Below are positions 1-6,913 of a stretch of 11,423 nucleotides of DNA, piece by piece. A program made the position numbers and the translations under genes. Position 1 is the stretch's first letter. The number at the start of each line of letters is the position of its first letter. The DNA lies in NCBI GenBank assembly GCA_947097375.1, contig CAMURE010000016.1, forward strand, positions 1 to 11,423, written 5' to 3'. Under the pieces are notes generated by a model. The model searched no databases, had not been told where the DNA came from, and saw only the letters and a list, made by a program, of their open reading frames with translations. This DNA comes from an uncultured Candidatus Saccharibacteria bacterium (lineage in GTDB: Bacteria; Patescibacteria; Saccharimonadia; Saccharimonadales; Nanosynbacteraceae).

Positions 1-55
1 GCGCGCGCGGTTTGGGACCGTGAGGTCGAAGGTTCGAGTCCTTTCACCCCGACCA
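1..55 (+). tRNA. tRNA-Pro (anticodon UGG), 5' part missing
   Basis: This is the 3' part of a tRNA cut by the window edge. The anticodon stem is 6-10 paired with 18-22 around the 7-nt loop TTTGGGA (11-17), giving anticodon TGG, proline. The variable loop is 23-27, the T arm GAAGG-TTCGAGT-CCTTT is 28-44, the acceptor 3' strand CACCCCG is 45-51, then discriminator A and an encoded CCA (53-55). The missing 5' acceptor strand should be close to CGGGGTG, typical of bacterial tRNA-Pro. Confidence 0.93.
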
Positions 56-81
56 CAACACTCATCTTGTTCGAACACGCG

Positions 82-110
82 CCCTCGGAGTTCCGCTCCG
101 GGGGTGTTTT
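82..110 (+). terminator. Rho-independent terminator after tRNA-Pro
   Basis: A 9-bp GC-rich stem pairs 82-90 (CCCTCGGAG) with 96-104 (CTCCGGGGG, one G-T wobble) around a 5-nt loop, followed by TGTTTT. It lies 27 nt past the tRNA-Pro CCA and would end that transcript. Confidence 0.8.
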
Positions 111-170
111 CAGTCTGTCGTGGCTATGATACACGCCCGTTCCTGTAATTTTACGCTATTAACCAGCCTC

Positions 171-179
171 TGATATAAT
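171..179 (+). promoter_or_regulatory. Extended -10 promoter for the 212-597 gene pair
   Basis: TGATATAAT is a perfect extended -10 (TG at 171-172, TATAAT at 174-179), with only a weak -35 (TTACGC, 151-156) 17 nt upstream. Transcription would start near 186, leaving a leader of about 26 nt that keeps the Shine-Dalgarno GGAAGGAG at 197-204. A second TATAAT at 191-196 is also present, but it would start transcription inside the Shine-Dalgarno, so the first is preferred. Confidence 0.65.
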
Positions 180-211
180 CAAATAGTGACTATAATGGAA
201 GGAGTGTAAGA

Positions 212-418
212 ATGAATGGAGGTCGTGAGCAGATTTCTAAAAACCCCAATTTTAAGCGGTTTGTCCCGACGGATGAATCACGCACTGAACTCACTGAATT
301 GGGCATTCCTGAAGAAGAGCAGGGTCAGCGGCTGAGCCGTGAGGCGGCAGAGAAAGTTTTAGGCAAGTTGCAGTTGGGGGCAAAAATACCGTATGTGAAC
401 ACAGAGAGCGCCAAGTGA
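212..418 (+). CDS. Small unknown protein, 68 aa
   Basis: I do not recognise this protein. The ATG at 212 follows a good Shine-Dalgarno (GGAAGGAG, 197-204) and a promoter at 171-179, which supports a real gene despite the short length. The product is hydrophilic and charged, with no signal peptide or membrane segment. Its middle (about residues 22-55) is rich in Glu, Leu and Lys and probably helical. Its last four bases overlap the GTG start of the next gene (GTGA, 415-418), so the two are probably translated as a coupled pair. The pair sits between a tRNA gene and the convergent gatD. It could be a two-protein module, for example a regulator with a partner, but nothing in the sequence identifies a function. 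Confidence 0.6.
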   Translation: MNGGREQISKNPNFKRFVPTDESRTELTELGIPEEEQGQRLSREAAEKVLGKLQLGAKIPYVNTESAK

Positions 419-597
419 CTATTCGAGAAATATTACAGACTAACGGTGGAAGCATGTGTTGGTCAGATCTTATAGGCGTAATGACCAAGCCTCCCCACAG
501 CTTTTTTGAAGGAGAAGCTGTTATGGCACTCATTGATGATCCTAAAGGTTTTGAGGTTGATCATTTTAACCTCATCGTCTCCATTAGCGACCGCTAG
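415..597 (+). CDS. Small unknown protein, 60 aa, coupled to the gene before it
   Basis: I do not recognise this protein. The GTG start at 415 overlaps the TGA of the upstream gene by 4 bp, and no separate Shine-Dalgarno is evident, so translation probably depends on coupling. The order of segments (helix, a GGSMCWSDLI turn-helix, a helix around residues 35-42, then two short strands ending FNLIVSISD) loosely resembles a winged-helix fold; this is a guess from pattern only. There is no membrane segment. The gene ends 13 bp before the stop of gatD on the opposite strand. An inverted repeat (552-558 / 568-574) near its 3' end lacks a T tract. Confidence 0.5.
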   Translation: MTIREILQTNGGSMCWSDLIGVMTKPPHSFFEGEAVMALIDDPKGFEVDHFNLIVSISDR

Positions 598-610
598 ATT
601 GCACTGAGAT

Positions 611-1330
611 TTATCGTCCTCGTTCCATTGCCACTCGCTGCGCGTGTTCTGCGGTGCGGTCGATGGGCAGTGCGCTGAGTTTATCGGTATAGCCTTTTCG
701 CGTGAGTGCTGCGGTGATCAAAAAATCGGCAAGCCGTGGATTCTTTGGCAAGATTGGCCCGTGTAGGTACGTCGCCACGATATTGTGCAGCCTCGCGCCT
801 TCGATTTGGCCAGTCTCATCATTACCAGCGCCCCGCACCACGCGCCCCAGTGGTGACATCCCTTCATCGAGCAGCGTCTGGCCGCTATGATTTTCATAAC
901 CAACGATCTGCCCAAACTCCTCGCTCTCGAGTGTGATGTTACCGATCAGGCGTTCTGCCTTGGCGTATGTCTCTAGTGGTAAAATCCCCGCACCGCGAAT
1001 TACGCGTCCATCATGTGTGGTGAACGCTCGGCCAAATAATTGATACATACCACAGATCATCAACATCGGCACACCGCTCTCTGCTAGTTGCCGTAGCTCA
1101 TCCGCTCGCGCCAGCAAATTGTCCTGGATAAGTTCTTGCCCGGCATCCTGACCACCACCGCCGATGAAAATATCTCCCGCCGCAAAGTCAGTCGTATCGC
1201 CCGGATTATGATCAATGATGCGTACCGTAAAGCCGCGCCATTCCAGCCGCTTTTTCAGCGCCAGTGTATTGCCCCAGTCGCCATATAGGTTCATATCGCG
1301 CGGATACAATTGAATAATTGTGATCGTCAT
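611..1330 (-). CDS. gatD: Lipid II isoglutaminyl synthase, glutamine amidotransferase subunit GatD
   Basis: GatD hydrolyses glutamine and passes ammonia to MurT, which amidates the alpha-carboxyl of D-Glu in the lipid II stem peptide; the pair acts in the cytoplasm on the membrane-bound precursor. The 239-residue length fits the family. It is a CobB/CobQ-type class I amidotransferase: the nucleophile is Cys93 in the MICGMYQLFG motif (91-100), the catalytic His190 lies in TYLHGPILPKNP (187-198), and the glycine-rich IGGGGQD (56-62) forms the usual oxyanion-side loop. As in known GatD proteins, the third catalytic residue is expected from MurT. The ATG overlaps the murT stop by 4 bp (1327-1330) and is preceded by a clear Shine-Dalgarno (GGAGG, complement of 1338-1342), so this is the second gene of a murT-gatD operon. 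Confidence 0.95.
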   Translation of the reverse strand: MTITIIQLYPRDMNLYGDWGNTLALKKRLEWRGFTVRIIDHNPGDTTDFAAGDIFIGGGGQDAGQELIQDNLLARADELRQLAESGVPMLMICGMYQLFGRAFTTHDGRVIRGAGILPLETYAKAERLIGNITLESEEFGQIVGYENHSGQTLLDEGMSPLGRVVRGAGNDETGQIEGARLHNIVATYLHGPILPKNPRLADFLITAALTRKGYTDKLSALPIDRTAEHAQRVAMERGR

Positions 1331-2592
1331 CGGATGGCCTCCACATCGGTTTTGATTGATAATAATTTGCGCAGTCGCATCATCGCTGTGTAAGTGCAGT
1401 AAATGTGTTTTGGCTGGCGTGGATGATGGGCTAGTAATTTCTCCAACGCCGCCGCTAAATCTGGCTCGATTATTTCTGGCGTAATATCATCATACCCTAG
1501 CCGCAGTGCCATGTCATGGGCGCGTACGCCGCTGACCACCGCCACCTGCTCGAGGCGTGAAACATCCACGTCCCACAGCCAGCTAACGTCGCGTCCGTCG
1601 GCGTAGTTGTCGTTGATGGCAATCATCGTATCCGCCGTCCCGTCGGCAAATGACAGCAGGCTGAGCCGAAAGCCGCTCGGATTTTTCACGAGAATCAGCT
1701 CAATCGGCGTGCCGTCAATCACGATAGTCTCGCCTCGACCAAATGCCGGCGCTACGTCTGACAGGGCGCCCAGTAACGTCGTCAGCTCGGCTTTCTCTCC
1801 TGTAATTTGCCGGACCAAACTCAGCGCCGCCGCTGCATTGAGCAAGTTATACACGCCATTCAGTCGCATCGGCACCGCGTGCTTGGCCCCATCAATCTGA
1901 AAGGTTGCCGTTTGCTTATCAATGTCAGCGAGCAGCACGTCGGCTGGGGCCGTGTCATTTGCCTGAGCCTGGCCGGTCTTGAGCGCATCATCAGTTGGCA
2001 TCAGCTCCAGTAGCTGGTCGGTCGTGCCAAAAAACGCTACGTTGGCCGCCGTCTGTTGGTGCAGGCGATAGATGCGCGGGTCGTCGCGGTTAAGCACCAC
2101 GGTATCAGTGGTTGCCTGGGCAATTTTTGCTAGGAAACCAGCCGCCGTGTCGATCTCGCCAAACCGATCCAGCTGATCGCGCATGACGTTGAGTAGCAGG
2201 CTGTAGCGCGGTGGTACTAATTGGACAAACTTGACTGCCCAGGCCTCGTCAAGCTCCAGCACCGCGATGTCGGCGTCCAGTCGCCCGCGCATGTCCACCT
2301 CGCCGAGCAGCGCTGCCGCCACGCCGCGCGAGAAATTACTGCCCGTGCGATTGGTAAAAACCTTGAGGCCGGCCGCCTCGAGCAGCTCAACGACGATTTT
2401 AGTGGTAGTGGTCTTGCCATTCGTGCCGCTGATAACCACCACACCGTGCGGTACTTGCGCCAGAGTGCGAGCGATAAAGCCCGGATCGATCTTTTCGATA
2501 ACTAACCCCGGGAGCGCCGAGCCGCCGCCGCGCAGTCGAGCAGCTTGTTTGACGGTTTTGCCGATGAGTGTACTGAGAATCTGTCGTGACAT
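1327..2592 (-). CDS. murT: Lipid II isoglutaminyl synthase, Mur-ligase subunit MurT
   Basis: MurT activates the D-Glu alpha-carboxyl of lipid II with ATP and amidates it with ammonia from GatD. Visible features in order: the Mur-ligase P-loop GTNGKTTTT (56-64), NRTGSNF (81-87), the LELDEA segment (112-117) expected to bind Mg, NLLNAAAAL (249-257) of the central domain, and the C-terminal DUF1727-type motif DNYADGRDVSWLWDVD (328-343); Asp335 there is the likely partner of the GatD Cys-His pair. Characterised MurT proteins carry a four-cysteine zinc ribbon in the central domain; here residues 190-235 contain no cysteine and the whole protein has only one (Cys399). The 421-residue length is a little short for the family, consistent with this loss. 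The ATG at 2592 lies 7 nt past a TATAAT, so the message is probably leaderless. Confidence 0.94.
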   Translation of the reverse strand: MSRQILSTLIGKTVKQAARLRGGGSALPGLVIEKIDPGFIARTLAQVPHGVVVISGTNGKTTTTKIVVELLEAAGLKVFTNRTGSNFSRGVAAALLGEVDMRGRLDADIAVLELDEAWAVKFVQLVPPRYSLLLNVMRDQLDRFGEIDTAAGFLAKIAQATTDTVVLNRDDPRIYRLHQQTAANVAFFGTTDQLLELMPTDDALKTGQAQANDTAPADVLLADIDKQTATFQIDGAKHAVPMRLNGVYNLLNAAAALSLVRQITGEKAELTTLLGALSDVAPAFGRGETIVIDGTPIELILVKNPSGFRLSLLSFADGTADTMIAINDNYADGRDVSWLWDVDVSRLEQVAVVSGVRAHDMALRLGYDDITPEIIEPDLAAALEKLLAHHPRQPKHIYCTYTAMMRLRKLLSIKTDVEAIR

Positions 2593-2599
2593 ATTTCGT

Positions 2600-2629
2600 A
2601 TTATACCGCGCCCAAGCAGTGTGCTACAA
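2600..2629 (-). promoter_or_regulatory. murT promoter, leaderless, interlocked with the divergent promoter
   Basis: On the minus strand, TATAAT (complement of 2600-2605) lies 7 nt before the murT ATG, with TTGTAG (complement of 2624-2629) as -35 at 18-nt spacing. The transcript should start at or next to the start codon. Its -35 lies under the -10 of the plus-strand promoter. Confidence 0.7.
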
Positions 2630-2630
2630 T
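2601..2630 (+). promoter_or_regulatory. Promoter of the membrane protein/Clp operon, leaderless
   Basis: TACAAT (2625-2630) lies 6 nt before the ATG at 2637; TTATAC (2601-2606) is a possible weak -35 at 18-nt spacing and coincides with the murT -10. No Shine-Dalgarno precedes the ATG. Confidence 0.6.
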
Positions 2631-2636
2631 AGAACT

Positions 2637-3017
2637 ATGTTTTTGGTGGGTATTTTCCAGTGGTGGTATGGCGCAGGCTGGCGGCGGCATATGCAGCGCG
2701 TTGGTCTTGGTGTGCTGCGGACGGCCGATTTCTTCTCAATTGGTTTGTTGGTGCGGACATTGTTTGATCCATTTCGCCAAATTTCCGCGGGGCAAGTTCG
2801 TGCTCAGGCGCCGCTTGCTGTCAAGATGCAGGCTTTTTTTGACCGGCTGTTCTCGCGGGCAGTTGGTGCGGTGGTGCGGCTTTTGGTGCTGTTTACGGGG
2901 CTGGTGGTCATCAGTCTGCGGGCGGTGTGGGCGGTCGGCAGCATCGTGGTGTGGGCGCTGTTACCTGTAACGCCGGTGATAGGAATTATCTTGTGGCAGA
3001 TGAGGGTGTTGGCATGA
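2637..3017 (+). CDS. Small integral membrane protein, 126 aa
   Basis: The ATG at 2637 is chosen because TACAAT ends 6 nt upstream; a longer frame from GTG 2586 would cross into murT and add residues with no support. The N-terminus has an aromatic motif (FQWWYGAGW, 7-15), followed by an amphipathic stretch ending LVRTLFDPFRQI (38-49). Two hydrophobic segments follow, roughly residues 76-95 and 97-121, so it is an inner-membrane protein. The WYGxGW / TLFxPFRQ pattern is one I associate with a conserved uncharacterised membrane family in CPR genomes; that is recollection, not a search result. Its TGA overlaps the ATG of the downstream Clp-like gene (ATGA, 3014-3017), so the two are translationally coupled, and a physical partnership at the membrane is a reasonable inference. 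No enzymatic motif is visible. Confidence 0.85.
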   Translation: MFLVGIFQWWYGAGWRRHMQRVGLGVLRTADFFSIGLLVRTLFDPFRQISAGQVRAQAPLAVKMQAFFDRLFSRAVGAVVRLLVLFTGLVVISLRAVWAVGSIVVWALLPVTPVIGIILWQMRVLA

Positions 3018-5482
3018 ACGAGGTACGGCCGGAGTTTCGCTATCACAGCTTGCGGGCACAAAAGGCGCGGTTCACGGCGCGGTTTGGTACAGTTTGGCAT
3101 GTGCTAGTGGTACTCGTCGCTGCTGCATTGGGTCTGGGCGGTGTTTGGCTATTGATCAAGCACGGGCCGATTGGCTGGTTGATGATTGGCCTGGTGGGGC
3201 CGTTGGCGATGCTCAGTGTGTGGTGGCAGGGTGATCTCAAGACGATGGCGGTGAGTGCGCGGGCGGAGACGATTGATGATGTGATGGCGGCAGATGTGCT
3301 GGGCCGCCTGAGCCAGCGGCCGTCACCGAAAGAAATTGCCCTGGCGGTTGGTCAGTCGCGGGCCGGGCAATTCCTCGGAGTGCGGTTGGGCCTTACGCCG
3401 AACTTTTTGGCGAATATTGCTTCGGATGATCCAAATAATACGCCGGCCGTGTGGCAATCGGCGCTGCGGATTTGGCGTGACACCAATAGCCCGAAGGTAA
3501 CAGGTGCGGTGCTGGCAGCAGCAATTGTTGAGCAATTTCCGAATCATGACGCCTTGCTGGCGAATCTAAAAATTGATTTTCGTGATGTGCTGGGTGGCAT
3601 TATGTGGTATGAGCGCCTCAAGTCGTTGATCGAGCAGTTCAAGCAAAAGCCGCTTCACACCGGCGGTATCGCCCGCGACTGGTCATTTGGCTATACGCCG
3701 CTTTTGAGCCGGTTCGCCCAGAACCTTAGCCTCCAAGTATCGGGCGGTACAATGATCGCGCAGCTGGATGCTCATCAGGCGGCGCTGGATCAACTGATGA
3801 CAATTTTTGGCTCGAACGGCCGACAAAATGCGGCGCTGGTCGGGCTCAATGGGGCTGGCAAAAGTACGGTCGTGGCGGCGTTCGCCGAGATGCTCATTGA
3901 CGGACATAAAACCGTACCGTCATCGCTGCTCTATCGGCAGATTTTCTTACTCGATGCCTCGTCGCTGATTTCGGCGGCGGCTGGTCGGGGCGAACTGGAA
4001 GCATTGGTGACGCAAATTCTCAACGAAGCATTTTTATCAAAGAATGTCATTTTGTGTCTCGATAATGCTCAGCTGTTTTTCGAGGAGGGCGTTGGTTCAG
4101 TTGATCTGAGTAATTTGCTACTGCCAATTTTGGAGGCGGGTCGGCTGCGGATTATCCTCACCATGGATAGTCAGCGCTACTTGCAGATTTCTCAGCGCAA
4201 TGCCCAGCTGGCGACGGCGCTCAATACCATTGTTATCGAGCCGTCGTCACCCGAGGAGACGGTGCGCATTATGCGTGATCAGCTGCTTGGTCTCGAACAT
4301 CGCCACAAAGTGACATACATGTATCAAGCCATCGCTGAAGCCTACCGCGTCGGCGAGCGGTACGTCCAAGACGTAGCGATGCCGGGTCGGGCGCTCAAGG
4401 TGCTGGAGGCAGCAGCTCATTATGCGTCGTCCGGTCTGGTGACAGCTCAGTCGGTCGATGATGCGGTCGAAAAAACCATGGGCATCAAGATCGCGACCGC
4501 CTCGACTAATGACGAACGGGAAAAACTCTTGAACCTCGAAGACTTGATCCATCAACGGATGATCAATCAAACGCGTGCCGTTAGCGTCATCTCTGATGCC
4601 ATTCGGCGAGCACGGGCCGGTGTGCGCAACCCCGATCGGCCGATTGGTACGTTTCTGTTCCTTGGCCCAACTGGTGTCGGTAAAACTGAGCTGTCCAAGG
4701 CGCTGGCGGATATCTATTTTGGTGGCGAGGGCAATCTCATCCGGCTGGATCTCAACGAATTTGTGCGGGCCGAGGACGTGGCGCGGCTGATCGCTGATGG
4801 GGCGAATGATCCGATGAGTCTGACCGCCCAGGTACAGAAGCGACCATTCTCGGTGGTGTTGCTCGACGAAATTGAAAAGGCCCATCCGCAGGTGCTCACG
4901 ACGCTTTTGCAGTTACTGGATGAGGGAATTTTACGCGACGAGAAAAACCGCGATATTAGTTTTCGTGATTGCTTAGTTATCGCCACGTCGAACGCCGGGG
5001 CTGAGCGGATCCGTGAATACATCGAGCGCGGCTATCAACTGGAGCAGTTTGAGCAAACATTTATCAATGAGCTGATCAGTGCCAATCTGTTTCGTCCGGA
5101 ATTCTTGAACCGCTTTGATGAAATCGTACTATTTCGTCCCTTGGGCAAAGAAGAGCTGCTGCAGGTCGTTGATCTCATTTTGACTGGTATCAATCGGACG
5201 TTGGCGCCACAAAAAATCCAAGTCGCTGTCGAAGAGGCGGGTAAAAAATTATTGGTTGACGCTGGCTACGACCCGCGCCTCGGTGCTCGTCCGATGCGCC
5301 GCGTGGTGCAGCGAGCCGTCGAGAATACCGTCGCCAAGCAGCTACTCGCTGGCACCGTCGCGCCGGGCTCAACGACGATTATCACGGCGGAGCAGATACG
5401 AGCGGTGGTTGGCGAGGCGGCCGATGGCAGTAGTATGGTGTCCCTAGGCCCGGGCGTGCCGCCGATGTCGCTTGAACAGTAG
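3014..5482 (+). CDS. Membrane-anchored two-ring Clp/Hsp100-like AAA+ protein with degenerate first ring
   Basis: The 822-residue product has a basic N-terminus, a membrane hairpin (about 27-48 and 51-71), a double Clp_N-like repeat region (about 88-200), then two AAA+ modules that should lie in the cytoplasm. D1 keeps Walker A (GLNGAGKST, 277-285), but its Walker B is LCLDN (347-351), with Asn351 replacing the catalytic Glu, and the usual ALERRF arginine fingers align with QLATALN (398-404). D2 looks active: Walker A GPTGVGKTE (551-559), Walker B VVLLDE (614-619), sensor 1 ATSN (657-660), arginine finger Arg700 in FLNRFDE, sensor 2 GARPMRR (757-763). The pore-loop tyrosines of both rings appear absent (AGRG at 323-326; a shortened loop at 594-602). 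There is no ClpB M-domain and no evident ClpP-binding IGF loop. The ATG overlaps the upstream stop; GAGGG (3002-3006) is a plausible Shine-Dalgarno. A membrane-bound remodelling or assembly ATPase is likelier than a protease unfoldase. Confidence 0.88.
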   Translation: MNEVRPEFRYHSLRAQKARFTARFGTVWHVLVVLVAAALGLGGVWLLIKHGPIGWLMIGLVGPLAMLSVWWQGDLKTMAVSARAETIDDVMAADVLGRLSQRPSPKEIALAVGQSRAGQFLGVRLGLTPNFLANIASDDPNNTPAVWQSALRIWRDTNSPKVTGAVLAAAIVEQFPNHDALLANLKIDFRDVLGGIMWYERLKSLIEQFKQKPLHTGGIARDWSFGYTPLLSRFAQNLSLQVSGGTMIAQLDAHQAALDQLMTIFGSNGRQNAALVGLNGAGKSTVVAAFAEMLIDGHKTVPSSLLYRQIFLLDASSLISAAAGRGELEALVTQILNEAFLSKNVILCLDNAQLFFEEGVGSVDLSNLLLPILEAGRLRIILTMDSQRYLQISQRNAQLATALNTIVIEPSSPEETVRIMRDQLLGLEHRHKVTYMYQAIAEAYRVGERYVQDVAMPGRALKVLEAAAHYASSGLVTAQSVDDAVEKTMGIKIATASTNDEREKLLNLEDLIHQRMINQTRAVSVISDAIRRARAGVRNPDRPIGTFLFLGPTGVGKTELSKALADIYFGGEGNLIRLDLNEFVRAEDVARLIADGANDPMSLTAQVQKRPFSVVLLDEIEKAHPQVLTTLLQLLDEGILRDEKNRDISFRDCLVIATSNAGAERIREYIERGYQLEQFEQTFINELISANLFRPEFLNRFDEIVLFRPLGKEELLQVVDLILTGINRTLAPQKIQVAVEEAGKKLLVDAGYDPRLGARPMRRVVQRAVENTVAKQLLAGTVAPGSTTIITAEQIRAVVGEAADGSSMVSLGPGVPPMSLEQ

Positions 5483-5484
5483 GG

Positions 5485-5513
5485 TTGCAAGTATATTTGT
5501 ATTATTGTATAAT
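5485..5513 (+). promoter_or_regulatory. Promoter of the 5520 gene, leaderless
   Basis: TTGCAA (5485-5490), 17 nt, TATAAT (5508-5513) is close to the sigma-70 consensus. It begins 2 nt after the Clp-like gene's stop. Its -10 ends 6 nt before an in-frame GTG at 5520, which decides that start. Confidence 0.8.
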
Positions 5514-5519
5514 AGATAT

Positions 5520-6908
5520 GTGGCTAAGAGTAGTATGGAGTTTCCCGGTCGTGGAAATGAGATTAAAAAGCAGTCACCTCATTCAATCGAGGGGCTTGTA
5601 GAGAGTGGTTTTATTGATGAAAGTGGGCAACTGACCGAGCGGACACGTCGTGCCATACCGCGAGGGGGTGTGGAGATATTAACACCTATTAAGGTGCTAG
5701 AGGATGGAGAATTGGTTGACCCGAAGCTTTCAAGAGAGGTGCAGGATTCCTGTTTTGTTATCGCGGACGGGGTAATTGTAGGGGGGTGTTTTCTTGATCT
5801 CCCCGGGTCTGAGAGGGTTGAATATAACGGCCGCATCTCCAGCCAGGGCTTTGTTACCATATGCCAAGATCCTATGCTCGTGAATATTGTCGAGCAACTT
5901 GAAGATATAGCTCGGGAAGATCAACATACTAGGCTAACACTACGGGATATGGGTGCTCTCGGATTTGGCAGCTTTGTCGCTGGTGGAGGTATGTCATGGC
6001 TAGGTTCTGGCGAGCCATTTCTGACGACAGCTGGGACTGTTGTGGGTGGTGCGGCTGGGTCGATTGGTTTTCGACTGACTGAAAGAAAATGGCTTGAGGG
6101 GCAGGTAGAACAACTTAGTCGGGTAATACATGAACGCCCCGACAACATTACCATTAACCTCGACCTTATTGACAAGGCGCGAGCGAGCAAGCCGTCACCG
6201 GTGGTATCTAGTCTGCAGTGGTTTTGGGAGACGAGCAGAGTCGACCCTAACTTTAGATTTGATGCACAGATAATAACTATCAATAATATTATTCGGTTTA
6301 TATTTAGAGATCCGCGATATAACTCGGACGCCCTTATGTTTGCCAAGAAGTGCCAAGAGTGCCAACAAGAGTATGACGCAATACAGCGTGAGCGAGCCGC
6401 ACTGGAAGTTCGTACTAGCATGGGCATAAAAACTAACGATGGTCAATTGGACGCGCGTGAGAGTCATACTGATGAATATTTGGCGGACTGTTTCTTGCAG
6501 CTGTTCGATGGTGTGAAAGAGACACATGACCGACTAGAGCGGGAAGAACAGCAACGACAATCGCGGCGCGAGTTTGATGCCACGATAGAGCGCCTCACGA
6601 CCGTTACCGAAGCAGAAATTGAGTATCAACCAGCGAAAGTATTTCATGATGAGTTGATATGGTCTCTGGGCGGAGAAACGCTGATGAGTTTTGGTGAAGG
6701 TGAGCAAGGCATCTGTATGCGAGCAATAGAATGGGCAATGGACTTTATTCATAAATTACCGCAGATGATCACCCCCAGTCTATCGATACACGAGGCGTAT
6801 GATCATTTTCAAGGTACAATTAACGATATGACGAATGGCAAGTTGGCATTGCCAACAACTGAGCAATTCAAGCAAAAATACCCTAGCATCGACCAGGGTA
6901 TTGTCTAG
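5520..6908 (+). CDS. Unknown protein with glycine-rich hydrophobic segment, 462 aa
   Basis: I do not recognise this protein. The GTG at 5520 is chosen because it lies 6 nt past the TATAAT; an ATG at 5535 is an alternative, and the upstream TTG at 5472 would overlap the promoter. There is no signal peptide. Residues about 144-185 are rich in Gly with hydrophobic residues (starting MGALGFGSFVAGGG and ending VVGGAAGSIGF), resembling a glycine-zipper membrane hairpin. The second half is charged and mostly helical, with probable coiled coils around CQECQQEYDAIQRERAALE (about 292-310) and the KETHDRLEREEQQRQSRREF stretch. Cysteines are scattered, without a clear zinc motif. ATA and AGA/AGG codons are commoner than in the neighbouring GC-rich genes, which hints at recent acquisition. 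It stands alone with its own promoter and ends 5 bp before the convergent tRNA-Arg. Confidence 0.85.
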   Translation: MAKSSMEFPGRGNEIKKQSPHSIEGLVESGFIDESGQLTERTRRAIPRGGVEILTPIKVLEDGELVDPKLSREVQDSCFVIADGVIVGGCFLDLPGSERVEYNGRISSQGFVTICQDPMLVNIVEQLEDIAREDQHTRLTLRDMGALGFGSFVAGGGMSWLGSGEPFLTTAGTVVGGAAGSIGFRLTERKWLEGQVEQLSRVIHERPDNITINLDLIDKARASKPSPVVSSLQWFWETSRVDPNFRFDAQIITINNIIRFIFRDPRYNSDALMFAKKCQECQQEYDAIQRERAALEVRTSMGIKTNDGQLDARESHTDEYLADCFLQLFDGVKETHDRLEREEQQRQSRREFDATIERLTTVTEAEIEYQPAKVFHDELIWSLGGETLMSFGEGEQGICMRAIEWAMDFIHKLPQMITPSLSIHEAYDHFQGTINDMTNGKLALPTTEQFKQKYPSIDQGIV

Positions 6909-6913
6909 TATAG

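Noticed and set aside
191..196. Second TATAAT before the gene at 212
   Set aside because: Transcription from it would begin around 203 and remove most of the Shine-Dalgarno, so the extended -10 at 171-179 is preferred.
552..574. Inverted repeat TGAGGTT / AACCTCA as terminator between the small gene pair and gatD
   Set aside because: Stem of 7 bp within coding sequence and no T tract on either side; too weak to call.
2586..2636. Longer N-terminus for the small membrane protein from GTG 2586
   Set aside because: It would start inside murT and run through both promoters; the -10 at 2625-2630 and the conserved-looking N-terminus favour ATG 2637.
4247..4885. Long open frame on the minus strand (212 codons) inside the Clp-like gene
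   Set aside because: It lies wholly inside a gene with clear AAA+ motifs on the plus strand, has no promoter or ribosome site and its translation resembles no protein; it is a by-product of codon bias.
5921..6427. 168-codon minus-strand frame inside the 5520 gene
   Set aside because: Antisense to a plus-strand frame with a near-consensus promoter; composition (many Ser/Arg/Cys) looks like a shadow.
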